64,000 bases of DNA, from the NCBI GenBank assembly GCA_964466315.1, contig CAYXNS010000008.1, positions 1 through 64,000 of the forward strand. Direction: 5' to 3'. Both the position numbers and the translations under genes were made by a program. The first letter of the stretch is position 1, and every line of letters begins with the position of its first letter. The notes beneath the pieces were generated by a model. That model saw nothing but the letters and a program-made list of their open reading frames with translations. It did not search any database and was not told the DNA's origin. Shown in pieces: positions 25,855 through 35,136 of this stretch. The stretch comes from SMWC01 sp964466315. Its GTDB lineage: Bacteria > Pseudomonadota > Gammaproteobacteria > Steroidobacterales > Rariloculaceae.

Positions 25855-27405
25855 TTACCAGGTGTATCGAACACGATAACGCACGACGGCTTCGTCATCT
25901 TCCGGAACGACGACCGGAAAGTGCACGGTTCTTGCGTCCTGCCGATCGTACTCGTGGCTGGCCTCGACCACATCGTTATTCGTCCAGCGGAACATCGTCT
26001 CCTTGACGAATATCTCGACCGGCTCGGTCTTGTGATTCCGTAAGCCGATCTCGATCGTCTCCTCCATCCACCGGCGGTCGTAGTCGACCCGGAAATCGAC
26101 CTGGCGACGCTCGCCGACGACGTCGAATGCCGATCCCAGCTTGATCACGACCGTCTCGTCTTTGGGCGTATGGTCGATCACGTCCTCACCGATGAGTTCC
26201 AGCGTGTTGTCGGCCGAGTCAAGCTGGGACACGCGGATGCGGCCGGCAGGCAGCGGCATACCGAGACCGGCAGCTTCCTCGTTGTCGAATTCGATGTAGA
26301 CGTCGATTTTCGTGTTCATCGGAAGGCCGAGGTCCCGGTCGGTCGCGGGGCTGCCGTAGAACCCGTAGGCGGGCTCGAGGCCATAGTAGACGAGGCGCTT
26401 GGTCGCAGCGACTCGCTGAACTCGGGGAAGGAATTCTATCTGCTTGGTCGAGTTATCCGGGATTGCCGTCGTGCGCCCCAGCGTATACAAGTGAAACTCG
26501 AAGAAGCTTTGCTCATCGAATCCCTCGGTACTGGCCCGATCCACGGCGGCCGCCTCCAGGGCATACCTGACTCTCGGCATCGGCGGCGGCTCGGCGCGAT
26601 TGACGTCGCCGGCGATGAGCTTCAGCCGGGCATCCTCGTAGCTCGCACCCGAACGATTGAGAATGCTGACCCAGCCGCCGACGTCGAGATAGCCGCTGTT
26701 GGCATCCTCACCGTCGCTGTAAATCAGGTTGTAATCGGCCCACCATGTGAGGCCCGCAGTCTGATAGCTCACACGCACATCGTGCTCGCCGTCTCGTTCC
26801 GCCATCACATCCCAGATCAGTGTCGGCCTGGTCATGAGTCCGCCCGGGAGGTCGGGGAAGTGAATGTTCGAATAGTCTCTGATCGAGTGAATCCGACCGT
26901 CGTCGCTCGCCAGAATCAGGCCACCGTCAGCGCTTAGCAGTCTGCCTCCGATCTGGACGAGGTTCGCACCCGTTCCCTGGTCGACAGTGATTCGCTGATC
27001 GATATAGCGCTCCATGAGTTTTTGCGCGCTGACAAGGTCGAATTGAAAGCTTTGTTCGAGCACTCGCGTCCCGTCCGGATCGGTGAGTGACTCGAAGTTG
27101 ACGGTCGTCGGGTCGATATAGGCTGCGACATTACTGAAATTGAGGCGGTTGAGGCCGTCCTCGAGTTCCAGAGCGCGTAGATGTCGAACGACGGCATAGC
27201 CCGGGACGGGTCGGCCGTAGAGGTTGCTCTGGCCCTGAACGGGGCGATAGAGATCCGGTGCCACGGCGCCCGGCCGCGTCGTCGAGTAGATGGTGATTGC
27301 GGTCTGCGATGCGTCCTGAGCCTGACAGACTGCCGCACCGAAGCCGATCCCGCCGACGAGGCTCAAAATCGCGGTTGGTGTAACCAGCATTCGTCCATGG
27401 AACAT
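25855..27405 (-). CDS. DUF4139 domain exported protein
   Basis: This 516-residue protein has an N-terminal signal peptide (cleavage near AVCQAQDA, residue 29). The DUF4139 part starts at about 190: MTRPTLIWDVMAERDGEHDV, VSYQTAGLTWWADYNLIY, LNRSGASYEDARLKLIAGDV. The C-terminus ends in a beta-rich domain with DYDRRWMEETIEIGLRNHK. DUF4139 proteins are predicted periplasmic or surface beta-proteins with no settled function. The DUF4382 lipoprotein upstream runs in the same direction with a terminator between them, so they are separate units. Confidence 0.88.
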   Translation of the reverse strand: MFHGRMLVTPTAILSLVGGIGFGAAVCQAQDASQTAITIYSTTRPGAVAPDLYRPVQGQSNLYGRPVPGYAVVRHLRALELEDGLNRLNFSNVAAYIDPTTVNFESLTDPDGTRVLEQSFQFDLVSAQKLMERYIDQRITVDQGTGANLVQIGGRLLSADGGLILASDDGRIHSIRDYSNIHFPDLPGGLMTRPTLIWDVMAERDGEHDVRVSYQTAGLTWWADYNLIYSDGEDANSGYLDVGGWVSILNRSGASYEDARLKLIAGDVNRAEPPPMPRVRYALEAAAVDRASTEGFDEQSFFEFHLYTLGRTTAIPDNSTKQIEFLPRVQRVAATKRLVYYGLEPAYGFYGSPATDRDLGLPMNTKIDVYIEFDNEEAAGLGMPLPAGRIRVSQLDSADNTLELIGEDVIDHTPKDETVVIKLGSAFDVVGERRQVDFRVDYDRRWMEETIEIGLRNHKTEPVEIFVKETMFRWTNNDVVEASHEYDRQDARTVHFPVVVPEDDEAVVRYRVRYTW

Positions 27406-27479
27406 CGTGGTCTCCTTGTGAATAGTTTTCGAATCTGGGACTTAGAACGCGCGACCGGGGCGAACGGGGTTAACGAGCA

Positions 27480-27512
27480 TAAAAAAAACCCGAACCTCTC
27501 GGCCGGGGGTCA
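27480..27512 (-). terminator. Rho-independent terminator of the DUF4382 gene
   Basis: On the minus strand, after the DUF4382 stop, a GC-rich imperfect hairpin (CCGA-gaggt-TCGG core within CCCCCGG ... GGG) is followed by eight T residues. The stem is short, so strength is uncertain. Confidence 0.5.
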
Positions 27513-27528
27513 GGGCTGAGGAGTATCC

Positions 27529-29475
27529 CTACTCCTCGGGGGGAATCATATGCACGGAGACTTTGTTCACCGTTATGGTGTTGGTCGACTCGTCGTAGGC
27601 GCCGTAAGCTGCGAGCGCTCGGGCACCATTGAAGCCGCTCAGGCGCAATGCTAGCTCGGCCGTGAAGTCTTCGAAGCTCTTGAACAGTTCCACGTGTCCC
27701 GGTTCGGAGATGCCGTACAGTGACCGGCGCGAGTCGGTCGGCGCGATCAGCGGCGACCCCGGGAGCTCGTAGAGGCTCACGACTTGGCGGCCCAGTTTGA
27801 TGTGGTGGCGCTCGCCGATCTCCGAGTTCTTTAGATCCAGGACCAGACCGTCTGGGCCCATGCTCAAGAAGGGCGCGGTTGTGCCACCTTCATCCCAGCC
27901 GATGCCGAGCGCCGACGGAATGCTGCGGTGGTCGACGACCGTGCGGCCCTCGAAGTCGGGTGGCGCGATGCCGAACGGCGTCACGAAGCCCATCACCTTG
28001 GCAGCTCTGTCGGTCACGATATTCGTCAGGGCCAGCGTGCTCGTAGCGATCTCGTACTCGTTGGGATCGGCGTCGAGCTCGGCGGTCAGGCCCGTGCCGG
28101 CAAAGTTGAAGTGATCGATGCCCAAGCGGTCGATACCGCGCAGGGTCATATTGAGCTGGCTGGGCATGACGCCTGTGACCGTGCCGTGCAGATGCGTCAC
28201 GAGTAGTCGAACTCTACCCTCGGTCGCATCCAGTTCCGGCGCGATACTCGGCGCATCGACGTCGACAGGTTCGGCGGCATCGACAGGCTCGACATCGAGC
28301 GCGACGAACTGTCCGAAAGCGGCGATTCGTTGGCCGACGGAGATTGCGTCCTCGGTCAGCAGTTGATCGCGATCGGCGATCTTGAAGACCATCGTGCCGG
28401 GGCCGACGTTGACGAGAATCGTGCGATGGAAGCGTGCGGCCCGATCCCGCCTCACGGCGAATGCCCCTTTGACGGTGAGCTGATCGCTGCTGCGCGCCAC
28501 GACGTTGCCGTAGACCGCATCGATGTCCTCACCACCTACGCTATTGCCGGCATGAACGATTTGAGCCGTGAACTCATACTCGGCCACGTTCACGATCCCG
28601 AACGCGACCACGACGGTTCGCTCTTCGAGAAGGGAAAGTGCTTCCAGGCCGGCCTGGCCCTCATACATTGCATCGCCGATCTCGTAGCTCGTCTCTGCCG
28701 TAGTATTCACGACGACTTCACCATGCTCGCCGTCCCGCTGATGTCTCGGCCGTACGGCGACGGTATAGGTACTGGCGTCGAGATCGACGTCGATAAGCGC
28801 GCCTCTAAGGCGCGTCTCTTTCTCGTCGACCGGCTCGACTTCGGTGACGATATACGGCTGGGCCGTCACGCGAATCGGTGCCACGCCCGTGTCCACGACG
28901 TGCGATGCCGCGAGATCGAAATCGACACTCAGAAGCGCCACTCGACCGCGTGTTACGACGAGCCGGTTATCCTCGGCCAGCCGGACCTCGAGGTCCGTGA
29001 TGCCGAGCGGTTGACCGTCACTGTTGACGACATCGGCCTGGACCATCTCTCCGCCGGCTTCGACGAAGATCTCAGCGTTGCCGTAGTCCAAGCGAATCGT
29101 GCCGCCGCTGATATCGCCGGGCGCCAACGTCACGGCGCTCAGAACCTCCGATAGCTGGACCAGTTGCGCGAAATCCACGCGCGTCGTCGCCGGCAGGGCC
29201 TCCACCGTGGAGCCATCCGGCCGCTGCAGCGTCAGCGAGAGAATGTCCACGGAATAACTGATGAAATCTCCCTCAGCGTCCGTGACGCTGACGAGAACCG
29301 TGCCGCATTCGCCGGACGTGGCCGGGTCAGTTGGGTCACAGGTGGTGGCGCTCGTTCCCGTGGTGGCCAGCGGGGAGCCTGATCCTCCTCCGCAGCCAAC
29401 GATTGAGAGGGCAAGTGCCACAATCGGTACAGAGCGCAAAAGCGCTCGCAAGGGGCTTCCTAGCATCCAAAACAT
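27529..29475 (-). CDS. DUF4382 domain lipoprotein
   Basis: This 648-residue lipoprotein has a lipobox LSIVGC at about 24-29, followed by a Gly/Ser linker. A DUF4382 domain follows at about 57-210 (GTVLVSVTDAEGDFISYSVD, LTLQRPDGSTVEALPATT, GGTIRLDYGNAEIFV). After it comes a long beta-rich region with repeated segments of the type VVARSSDQLTVKGAF and FGQFVALDVEPVD, resembling DUF5666 domains. The function is unknown; it is likely displayed on the inner face of the outer membrane or on the surface. A second ATG at 29466 is possible. Family knowledge comes only from domain layout. Confidence 0.83.
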   Translation of the reverse strand: MFWMLGSPLRALLRSVPIVALALSIVGCGGGSGSPLATTGTSATTCDPTDPATSGECGTVLVSVTDAEGDFISYSVDILSLTLQRPDGSTVEALPATTRVDFAQLVQLSEVLSAVTLAPGDISGGTIRLDYGNAEIFVEAGGEMVQADVVNSDGQPLGITDLEVRLAEDNRLVVTRGRVALLSVDFDLAASHVVDTGVAPIRVTAQPYIVTEVEPVDEKETRLRGALIDVDLDASTYTVAVRPRHQRDGEHGEVVVNTTAETSYEIGDAMYEGQAGLEALSLLEERTVVVAFGIVNVAEYEFTAQIVHAGNSVGGEDIDAVYGNVVARSSDQLTVKGAFAVRRDRAARFHRTILVNVGPGTMVFKIADRDQLLTEDAISVGQRIAAFGQFVALDVEPVDAAEPVDVDAPSIAPELDATEGRVRLLVTHLHGTVTGVMPSQLNMTLRGIDRLGIDHFNFAGTGLTAELDADPNEYEIATSTLALTNIVTDRAAKVMGFVTPFGIAPPDFEGRTVVDHRSIPSALGIGWDEGGTTAPFLSMGPDGLVLDLKNSEIGERHHIKLGRQVVSLYELPGSPLIAPTDSRRSLYGISEPGHVELFKSFEDFTAELALRLSGFNGARALAAYGAYDESTNTITVNKVSVHMIPPEE

Positions 29476-29667
29476 CGTTCTCTCCTTGAATCCGTCCTAG
29501 AAGGGCAAAACGCGCTGTGGCCCTGAATGTTGACGCTTGGCCTCAAACTCATGCCGTTATGTCGCCTGGTCGCAAAGTACGCTCAAGTATCGGAGAGGCA
29601 AAAAATAGGATTCCTCTTGTATTCTGACTAGTTACTGTCACAATTGAATGCGGTTTCAAGGTTGGAG

Positions 29668-29681
29668 CTGCAGATCTGCAG
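29668..29681. promoter_or_regulatory. Perfect 14-bp palindrome CTGCAGATCTGCAG
   Basis: The palindrome lies ten bases before the GTG start of the GGDEF-EAL gene. It could be an operator near the translation start, or chance. No similar copy was seen elsewhere in the window. Confidence 0.35.
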
Positions 29682-29690
29682 TCCACACAG

Positions 29691-32363
29691 GTGGCTAGGG
29701 CGATAAGCGATACCTTCCGGGTGGCCGGCATACCGTCGAAGATGACGAGTCGCTCCCAACAGACCACCTCGGGTTTGCGCGCAGCGGGACTCGATCTCAT
29801 CGGGACCCAGATCGCTGTCGACTTTCAAAATTTCCGCATCGATAACCTCGCGGAGCGTATCCAGGACGGCCTGCAGGCCCTGACAGAGGCTACGGGCGCC
29901 GATGCGGTATTCGTTGCGTTGCTGGACGAATCTGGCAAGACGTTCGAAGAGGTTCATATGGGCCGCGCGACGTTCTCGGCCTGTAATCCCGAGGTGCTCA
30001 AGGATCGCGAGCTCTCGGACTTCCCATGGATCAAGAGGCATCTCGAGCATCTACGGCTGCTCGAAATCCGGGACACGGGCGAAGTATCGCCGGCGCAGCT
30101 CGCAGACGCTACGGAGCTCGGAAAACTCAATGTCGGGGCATTGACGGCGGTTGGCTTCGAGATTGCCAAGCGGCCAGCGGGTCTCCTGGGCGTCTTCAGC
30201 TCGACGCCGAACCCGGATTGGGGCGCCGATCTGCAGATTACACTGAAGCTCGTGGGTGTCAGCTGTGCGAGCGGGCTCGAGCGGCTTGGGCTCGAGGAAG
30301 ATCTGCTCATGGTTAAGGAGCGTGATCAACTCATCACGAATACCTCGAATGACGGCCTATGGGACTACGACGTCCGCGGCAACTCCATGTATTTCTCCCC
30401 GCGCTGGCGCACGATGCTCGGCTACGTTCAGGATGAAGAGATTCCGGAGTGGCGCTTTCTAGTGCATCCGGACGATATAGCTCGTGTGCAGGCTCAGATC
30501 CGCGAACATCTCGAAGGCCACACGGCTCTCTTCGAGAGCGTCCACCGCATGCGCCACGCGGATGGAGGCTGGCGCTGGGTCCAGAGCCGGGTTATGGGGC
30601 GCGTCGACGACCAGCACCGGCCACGGCGTCTCGTGGGTGTCGAGACCGATATCACCGAGCGCAAGCTTTACGAAGAGGCGCTGTTTCGCGAGAAGGAGAG
30701 CGCGCAGATTACGCTGCAGTCGATCGGCGACGGCGTCGTCACGACGGACGCGGATGCGCGGGTCCAGTATCTCAATCCCGTGGCCGAGGAACTCACGGGA
30801 TGGGAACTGGACGATGCCGTCACAATGCCCATCGACGAGATCTTCAGAGGATTTCACGAGGAGACCTGCGAGCCCGTCGAGAATTCCGTTTCCGTCTCCA
30901 TGCGCCGTAACTGCTCGATCAAGTCCGTACGGCCCACGCTGCTCATTCGGCGCGACGGAAACGAGCTCTATATCGAGAGCACGGCCGCGCCGATCCGCGA
31001 CGCCGGCGGTAGGGTCACGGGCGGTGTCCTCGTATTCCACGATGTCAGCGAAGCCCGGGAACTCAGCAACAAACTGAGTTTCCACGCCAGCCACGACACG
31101 TTGACTCATCTCGTCAATCGACCGGAGTTCGAGAAGCGCCTCGAGCGTGCGCTGAAGAGCGCCAAAGCCGAGGAGGCCTCGTACGCGGTCCTCCATCTCG
31201 ATCTCGATCAGTTCAAGATCGTCAACGACGCCTGTGGGCATTCCGCCGGCGACGAGATGTTGCGGCAGCTCAGCGCGCTCTTGAAGTCGAAGATACGCTG
31301 GCGCGATACGCTCGCTCGGCTCGGCGGAGACGAATTTGGCGTCCTGCTCGAGAGCTGCACGCTCGAAGAAGCGATGCGGACCGCCGAGACGTTGCGAGAG
31401 ACCGTCAACGAATTCCGTTTCGTCTGGGACGACCGGACTTTCCGGCTCGGCGTGAGTGTCGGTGTCGTGCCGGTTATCGAGATCAACGAAGACGTCGCGG
31501 CGCTCGTCAGTGCCGCGGACAGCGCCTGCAGTGCGGCGAAGGAGGCCGGGAGAAATCGCGTCTATGCCTACGAGGAGACCGACATCGACCTCATGAAACG
31601 GCGTAAGGAGATGCAATGGGCGGCCCGGATCACGAACGCGCTGGACGAGAATCGTTTCGAGCTCTTCCGGCAGACCATCGAGCCGTTGCAGCCGGGCATG
31701 AACGAAGGTGCGCATTACGAGCTCTTGTTGCGGATGAAGGATGAGCGCGGAAACCTGATTTCGCCAGAACTCTTCATCGCGGCGGCGGAGCGTTACGGAA
31801 TTACTCCGAGTATCGATCGCTGGGTTATCGGTCAGGCATTTCGCTGGTTGGTCTCGGAGGCCGACGAGCGGGAGCGCTTGTCGTTGTGCTCGATCAACCT
31901 GTCGGGCCAGAGCCTGACGGACGAGAAATTCCTGCCGTTCGTTATTGATCAATTTCAGATGAGTGGACTGAATGCCAAGCAGATCTGCTTCGAGATCACG
32001 GAAACGGCGGCGATCGCAAGCTACTCGCAGGCGAATCGATTCATCCATGCGCTCAAGGGGCTGGGTTGCATGTTCGCGCTCGACGACTTCGGCACCGGGT
32101 TGTCATCATTCGGCTATCTCAAACACTTCCCGGTGGATTTCCTGAAGATCGACGGCAGCTTCGTGAAGGAGATCCTGCACGATCCGATCGATCGCGAGAT
32201 GGTGCGCTCGATCAACGAGATCGGGCATCTCACGGGTAAGAAGACGATCGCGGAGTTCGCCGAGAACGCTGAGATCATCACGATGCTGCGCGGCATGGGC
32301 GTCGACTACGCGCAGGGCTACGGTGTCGAAGTCCCGAAGCCCATGCTCCAGGCTGTCGCCTGA
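29691..32363 (+). CDS. GAF-PAS-PAS-GGDEF-EAL cyclic di-GMP signalling protein
   Basis: This 890-residue cytosolic protein has no predicted membrane segment. It starts with a GAF-like domain (about 45-205) and two PAS domains: 215-335 with a PAC tail GVETDITERK, and 345-465. A GGDEF domain follows at about 465-635 with an intact active site (RLGGDEFGVL), then EAL at about 645-885. The EAL domain keeps ELLLRM for EAL, NLSGQSL, FEITETA, DDFGTG and KIDGSFVKEI, so phosphodiesterase activity is plausible. It therefore may both make and break cyclic di-GMP under signal control, like RmcA/MorA. The GTG start at 29691 is uncertain; ATG at 29742 is the alternative. Neither has a clear ribosome-binding site. 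Confidence 0.9.
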   Translation: MARAISDTFRVAGIPSKMTSRSQQTTSGLRAAGLDLIGTQIAVDFQNFRIDNLAERIQDGLQALTEATGADAVFVALLDESGKTFEEVHMGRATFSACNPEVLKDRELSDFPWIKRHLEHLRLLEIRDTGEVSPAQLADATELGKLNVGALTAVGFEIAKRPAGLLGVFSSTPNPDWGADLQITLKLVGVSCASGLERLGLEEDLLMVKERDQLITNTSNDGLWDYDVRGNSMYFSPRWRTMLGYVQDEEIPEWRFLVHPDDIARVQAQIREHLEGHTALFESVHRMRHADGGWRWVQSRVMGRVDDQHRPRRLVGVETDITERKLYEEALFREKESAQITLQSIGDGVVTTDADARVQYLNPVAEELTGWELDDAVTMPIDEIFRGFHEETCEPVENSVSVSMRRNCSIKSVRPTLLIRRDGNELYIESTAAPIRDAGGRVTGGVLVFHDVSEARELSNKLSFHASHDTLTHLVNRPEFEKRLERALKSAKAEEASYAVLHLDLDQFKIVNDACGHSAGDEMLRQLSALLKSKIRWRDTLARLGGDEFGVLLESCTLEEAMRTAETLRETVNEFRFVWDDRTFRLGVSVGVVPVIEINEDVAALVSAADSACSAAKEAGRNRVYAYEETDIDLMKRRKEMQWAARITNALDENRFELFRQTIEPLQPGMNEGAHYELLLRMKDERGNLISPELFIAAAERYGITPSIDRWVIGQAFRWLVSEADERERLSLCSINLSGQSLTDEKFLPFVIDQFQMSGLNAKQICFEITETAAIASYSQANRFIHALKGLGCMFALDDFGTGLSSFGYLKHFPVDFLKIDGSFVKEILHDPIDREMVRSINEIGHLTGKKTIAEFAENAEIITMLRGMGVDYAQGYGVEVPKPMLQAVA

Positions 32364-32389
32364 CGGCAATCCGCGTCGTCGGTCATCGA

Positions 32390-32432
32390 GGGGAAAAAAG
32401 GGATCTGGCCCCATTTTCCCCCGGCCCCTATT
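32390..32432. terminator. Hairpin between convergent genes, REP-like
   Basis: GGGGAAAA (32390-32397) pairs perfectly with TTTTCCCC (32414-32421). It separates the GGDEF-EAL gene from the end of nadC. The minus-strand text (GGGGCCGGGGGAAAATGGGG and CAGATCCC) resembles the GGGG-CAGA-CCC repeats seen near REP/RAYT elements in gammaproteobacteria, and also the hairpin at 16500-16535. Confidence 0.55.
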
Positions 32433-32434
32433 TC

Positions 32435-33289
32435 TTAGAGGAAACGCATCGAGAAATCGACGGCCGTAACGTTCTTCGTCAGCGCCCCCACGGAGATGAA
32501 ATCGATGCCCGTCCCCGCGAGCGTTCGCAGGCCTTCGAGCTCGATACTCCCCGATACCTCGAGGTCCAGTCTCTTGCCGCTGTGCGCATCGCGGGCTGCG
32601 ACCGCCGCGCGCACCGACTCTAGCGAGAAGTTGTCGAGCAGGATTCTGTCGATGTCTGCATCCAGCGCCGCGCGGACCTGCTCCAGCGATTCGACTTCGA
32701 CTTCGATCAGCACGTCCGCAGCCTGCTCACGTGCCGATCCCGCGGCTGCCTCGATACCACCGGCCGCGGCGATGTGATTCTCCTTGATGAGCACGGCGTC
32801 GTAGAGTCCTAGACGATGGTTGTTGCCGCCACCGCAAAGGACGGCGTACTTCTGGGCCAGGCGCAGTCCCGGGAGGGTCTTGCGCGTATCAAGTATTCGC
32901 GTCCGGGTGCCGGCGACGGCGGCGACGTGGTCGCGGGTGACGGTCGCCGTACCGGACAGTGTTTGCAAGAAGTTCAGCGCGGTGCGCTCGCCCGTCAAGA
33001 TCGGTCGTGCCGGACCGGCAATCTCGCATACGACCTGCGTCGGCTGGATCTCTGCGCTGTCCGCGTAATGCCACGATATCGCGATGCGCTCGTCGAGTTG
33101 GCGAAAGACCTCGTCGAACCAGGCACGGCCGCTCAGGATGGCTTTCTTGCCGGCCGTGACTTGAGCCTTCGCGGTCGCATCCGTGCCGATTAACCCGGCG
33201 GTCAGATCGCCGTCCCCCCGATCCTCGCCCAGAGCCCGGTTCACGGAATCGGTGATATCGGGCGGCAGCGGAATCGATTGCTCAGCCAT
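32435..33289 (-). CDS. nadC: Nicotinate-nucleotide diphosphorylase (carboxylating)
   Basis: This 284-residue enzyme of NAD synthesis joins quinolinate and PRPP and releases CO2, giving nicotinate mononucleotide. Conserved motifs are EDRGDGDLTAGLI (about 24), RTALNFLQTLSGTATVT, ILDTRKTLPGLRLAQKYAVL with GGGNNHRLGLYD, and VEVESLEQV, ILLDNF, LEVSGSIEL near the end. ATG at 33289 (MAEQSIPLPPD) is preferred over 33310 because earlier residues are unlike the family. Its partners nadA and nadB are not in the window. The product sits in the cytosol as a dimer. Confidence 0.95.
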   Translation of the reverse strand: MAEQSIPLPPDITDSVNRALGEDRGDGDLTAGLIGTDATAKAQVTAGKKAILSGRAWFDEVFRQLDERIAISWHYADSAEIQPTQVVCEIAGPARPILTGERTALNFLQTLSGTATVTRDHVAAVAGTRTRILDTRKTLPGLRLAQKYAVLCGGGNNHRLGLYDAVLIKENHIAAAGGIEAAAGSAREQAADVLIEVEVESLEQVRAALDADIDRILLDNFSLESVRAAVAARDAHSGKRLDLEVSGSIELEGLRTLAGTGIDFISVGALTKNVTAVDFSMRFL

Positions 33290-33364
33290 ACTCGTTATCG
33301 TAGTCCACACAGAAAGACCCGGAAAGGCCGGTGCCTATCCGGGCCCTATCAGCGGTCGGTAGCG

Positions 33365-33949
33365 TTAAACGATAAATCCGCCGTGACCGAAGCCGACCAT
33401 GCTCATGAGCATGGGGATGGACAACAGCGTATTCGTTCGCGATGCGACGAAAGCAACTTTTCGTGCCTTCACGATTTCCTCGGCGGAAGCTTCTACGAAC
33501 CCGAGTATCTTCTTCTGGTTCGGCCAAATGAGGACCCAGACATTGAATAACATGATCGTGCCGAGCCAGGCGCCGACACCGATCGTGAAGCCGGCTTCAT
33601 TCAGCATGAACGCATCGTCGAGTATGCCGCGGCGCAGGAGATAGATAGCGCCGGAAAGCCAGGTAGCGACGGCGCCCCAACGGAACCACCACAACGCGCG
33701 CGGCGCGACGTATTTCGTGATTCCCGCCCCTCCGGGCCCACCCTCGTCCGCTGCGGCCGCGGCCAGAGCCGGAACCTGTACAAAGTTGAAGTAGTATAAA
33801 AGTCCTATCCACGTGACGCCTGCCATGACGTGGATCCAGACCAGTACGCTGGCCTCGTTTGGCGAGATACCCATGGTCACTAGTCCGAGCAGGACGGCGA
33901 GTAAGATGCCCCCGATGATCGTGCCATTCACCGAATTCAATGGGTTCAT
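33365..33949 (-). CDS. PuuD-type (urate hydroxylase N-terminal) membrane domain protein
   Basis: This 194-residue integral membrane protein has about five helices. LVWIHVMAGVTWIGLLYYFN and VPRALWWFRWGAVATWLSG-like segments carry the conserved histidine and tryptophans of the PuuD (urate hydroxylase) N-terminal membrane domain. In full PuuD a cytochrome c domain follows; here it is missing, so this is the membrane part alone. Such short forms are common in marine gammaproteobacteria and are not proven to act on urate. It may bind heme in the membrane. No purine catabolism genes are adjacent. Confidence 0.8.
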   Translation of the reverse strand: MNPLNSVNGTIIGGILLAVLLGLVTMGISPNEASVLVWIHVMAGVTWIGLLYYFNFVQVPALAAAAADEGGPGGAGITKYVAPRALWWFRWGAVATWLSGAIYLLRRGILDDAFMLNEAGFTIGVGAWLGTIMLFNVWVLIWPNQKKILGFVEASAEEIVKARKVAFVASRTNTLLSIPMLMSMVGFGHGGFIV

Positions 33950-34141
33950 TAGAGTTCCTCCGCGTGGGTTTAGTCTTAGGGTTATCCGCAGGCCGATCGG
34001 GCGACTTGCCCTAGCCGGGGATCTTTAGAAGAATAGGGGAGGCATAGTCATTAATCAATTATTCCTGTTTCGGCACCGTCATCGCTTGCAAGATGCGTGC
34101 GCGCGCGGGACGGGTCTGTCAAGATCGGAGGTCGTATTGAA

Positions 34142-34486
34142 ATGGATGTCAACGAGCGAATTCAGAAACAGCTCGATAGCTATCCTGTGCTCCTGTACAT
34201 GAAGGGCACACCGGACTTCCCGCAATGCGGTTTCTCGGCTCAGACCGTCGCGGCACTCCGGGCTGTCGGTGCGGAGTTCGCCTACGTCAATATCTTTGAA
34301 GACCCGGAAGTTCGCGAAGCGCTCAAGGTGTTTTCCAACTGGCCGACGTTCCCGCAGTTGTATGTCGGCGGTGAGTTAATCGGCGGCTGCGATATCGCGC
34401 TGGAGTTGCACGAGTCCGGCGAGTTGAAAGAAATCGTGGCGACGGATCCGATGCCTCCAGCCGACGCCGCCGAGGCGACCGATTAA
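34142..34486 (+). CDS. grxD: Monothiol glutaredoxin, Grx4 type
   Basis: This 114-residue protein has the CGFS active site (PDFPQCGFSAQTV at about 31) and the glutathione-contacting WPTFPQLYVGGELIGGCDI motif. It acts in Fe-S cluster carriage and iron sensing in the cytosol, often with BolA. The start at 34142 (MDVNERIQKQL) is preferred over 34097; GGAGG lies about 11 bases upstream. Its stop overlaps that of rnt in opposite direction, both reading through the sequence TTAA. Confidence 0.95.
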   Translation: MDVNERIQKQLDSYPVLLYMKGTPDFPQCGFSAQTVAALRAVGAEFAYVNIFEDPEVREALKVFSNWPTFPQLYVGGELIGGCDIALELHESGELKEIVATDPMPPADAAEATD

Positions 34487-35136
34487 GCCTGACTCTCGTA
34501 CACGCCGCGAAATCGATTGACGATCTCGCAGAATAGCATCGCGGTCATCTCCGCATCATAGGCCGCCGAGTGCGCTTTGTTCTCATCCCAGGTCAACCCG
34601 GCTGCGGCAACAGCGCGCCCCAATACCGTCTGGCCGAACGCGACACCCCCAAGCGTTGCCGTGTCGAAACTCGAGAACGGATGGAATGGGTTGCGCTTGA
34701 TATTGGTCCGTTCCGTCGCTGCATTGAGAAACTGTAAATCGAAAAAGGAATTGTGCCCGACGAGAATCGCGCGGTTGCAGGATTGCGCTTTGACTTCCCG
34801 TCGCACGGCCTGAAAGATCAGGCGCAGCGCCTCGCCTTCGTCGATGGCAGGCCGTAGCGGGTGAAATGGATCGATTCCCGTCACTTCCAGCGAGGCCGGT
34901 TCGATTCCGGCTCCCGGAAAGGGCTTCACATGATAGCGAATCGGTTCTTCTGGTCGTAGGTTGCCGCTCTCATCGAGTTTCAACAGGACGGCGGCGATCT
35001 CCAATAACGCGTCGGTCGCGGGATTGAAGCCGCCCGTTTCGACATCGACAACAATGGGTAAGAAGCCACGAAACCGCGCCGCGATTTGCGATACCGGTTG
35101 ATCACCTGTGACTTGAGACGGTGTTGCGTGAGTCAT
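34483..35136 (-). CDS. rnt: Ribonuclease T
   Basis: This 217-residue DEDD exonuclease trims tRNA and other small RNA 3' ends. Residues fit the family: FLPIVVDVETGGFNPATDALLE-type ExoI motif with D and E near 31-33, ILVGHNSFFDLQFLNAA for ExoII, and HSAAYDAEMTAMLFCEI for ExoIII with catalytic H and D. The ATG overlaps the aminopeptidase stop (ATGA), so the two are probably coupled. The usual gammaproteobacterial neighbour grxD is adjacent and convergent. Confidence 0.95.
   Translation of the reverse strand: MTHATPSQVTGDQPVSQIAARFRGFLPIVVDVETGGFNPATDALLEIAAVLLKLDESGNLRPEEPIRYHVKPFPGAGIEPASLEVTGIDPFHPLRPAIDEGEALRLIFQAVRREVKAQSCNRAILVGHNSFFDLQFLNAATERTNIKRNPFHPFSSFDTATLGGVAFGQTVLGRAVAAAGLTWDENKAHSAAYDAEMTAMLFCEIVNRFRGVYESQA

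Noticed and set aside
26170..29154. Plus-strand open frames antisense to the DUF4139 and DUF4382 genes
   Set aside because: Shadows of two well-formed minus-strand genes with signal peptides; the translations resemble no family.
30459..32048. Long opposite-strand open frame (529 codons) inside the GGDEF-EAL gene
   Set aside because: It lies wholly within a gene with clear domains on the plus strand; its translation has no recognisable motif and reflects GC-rich codon bias.
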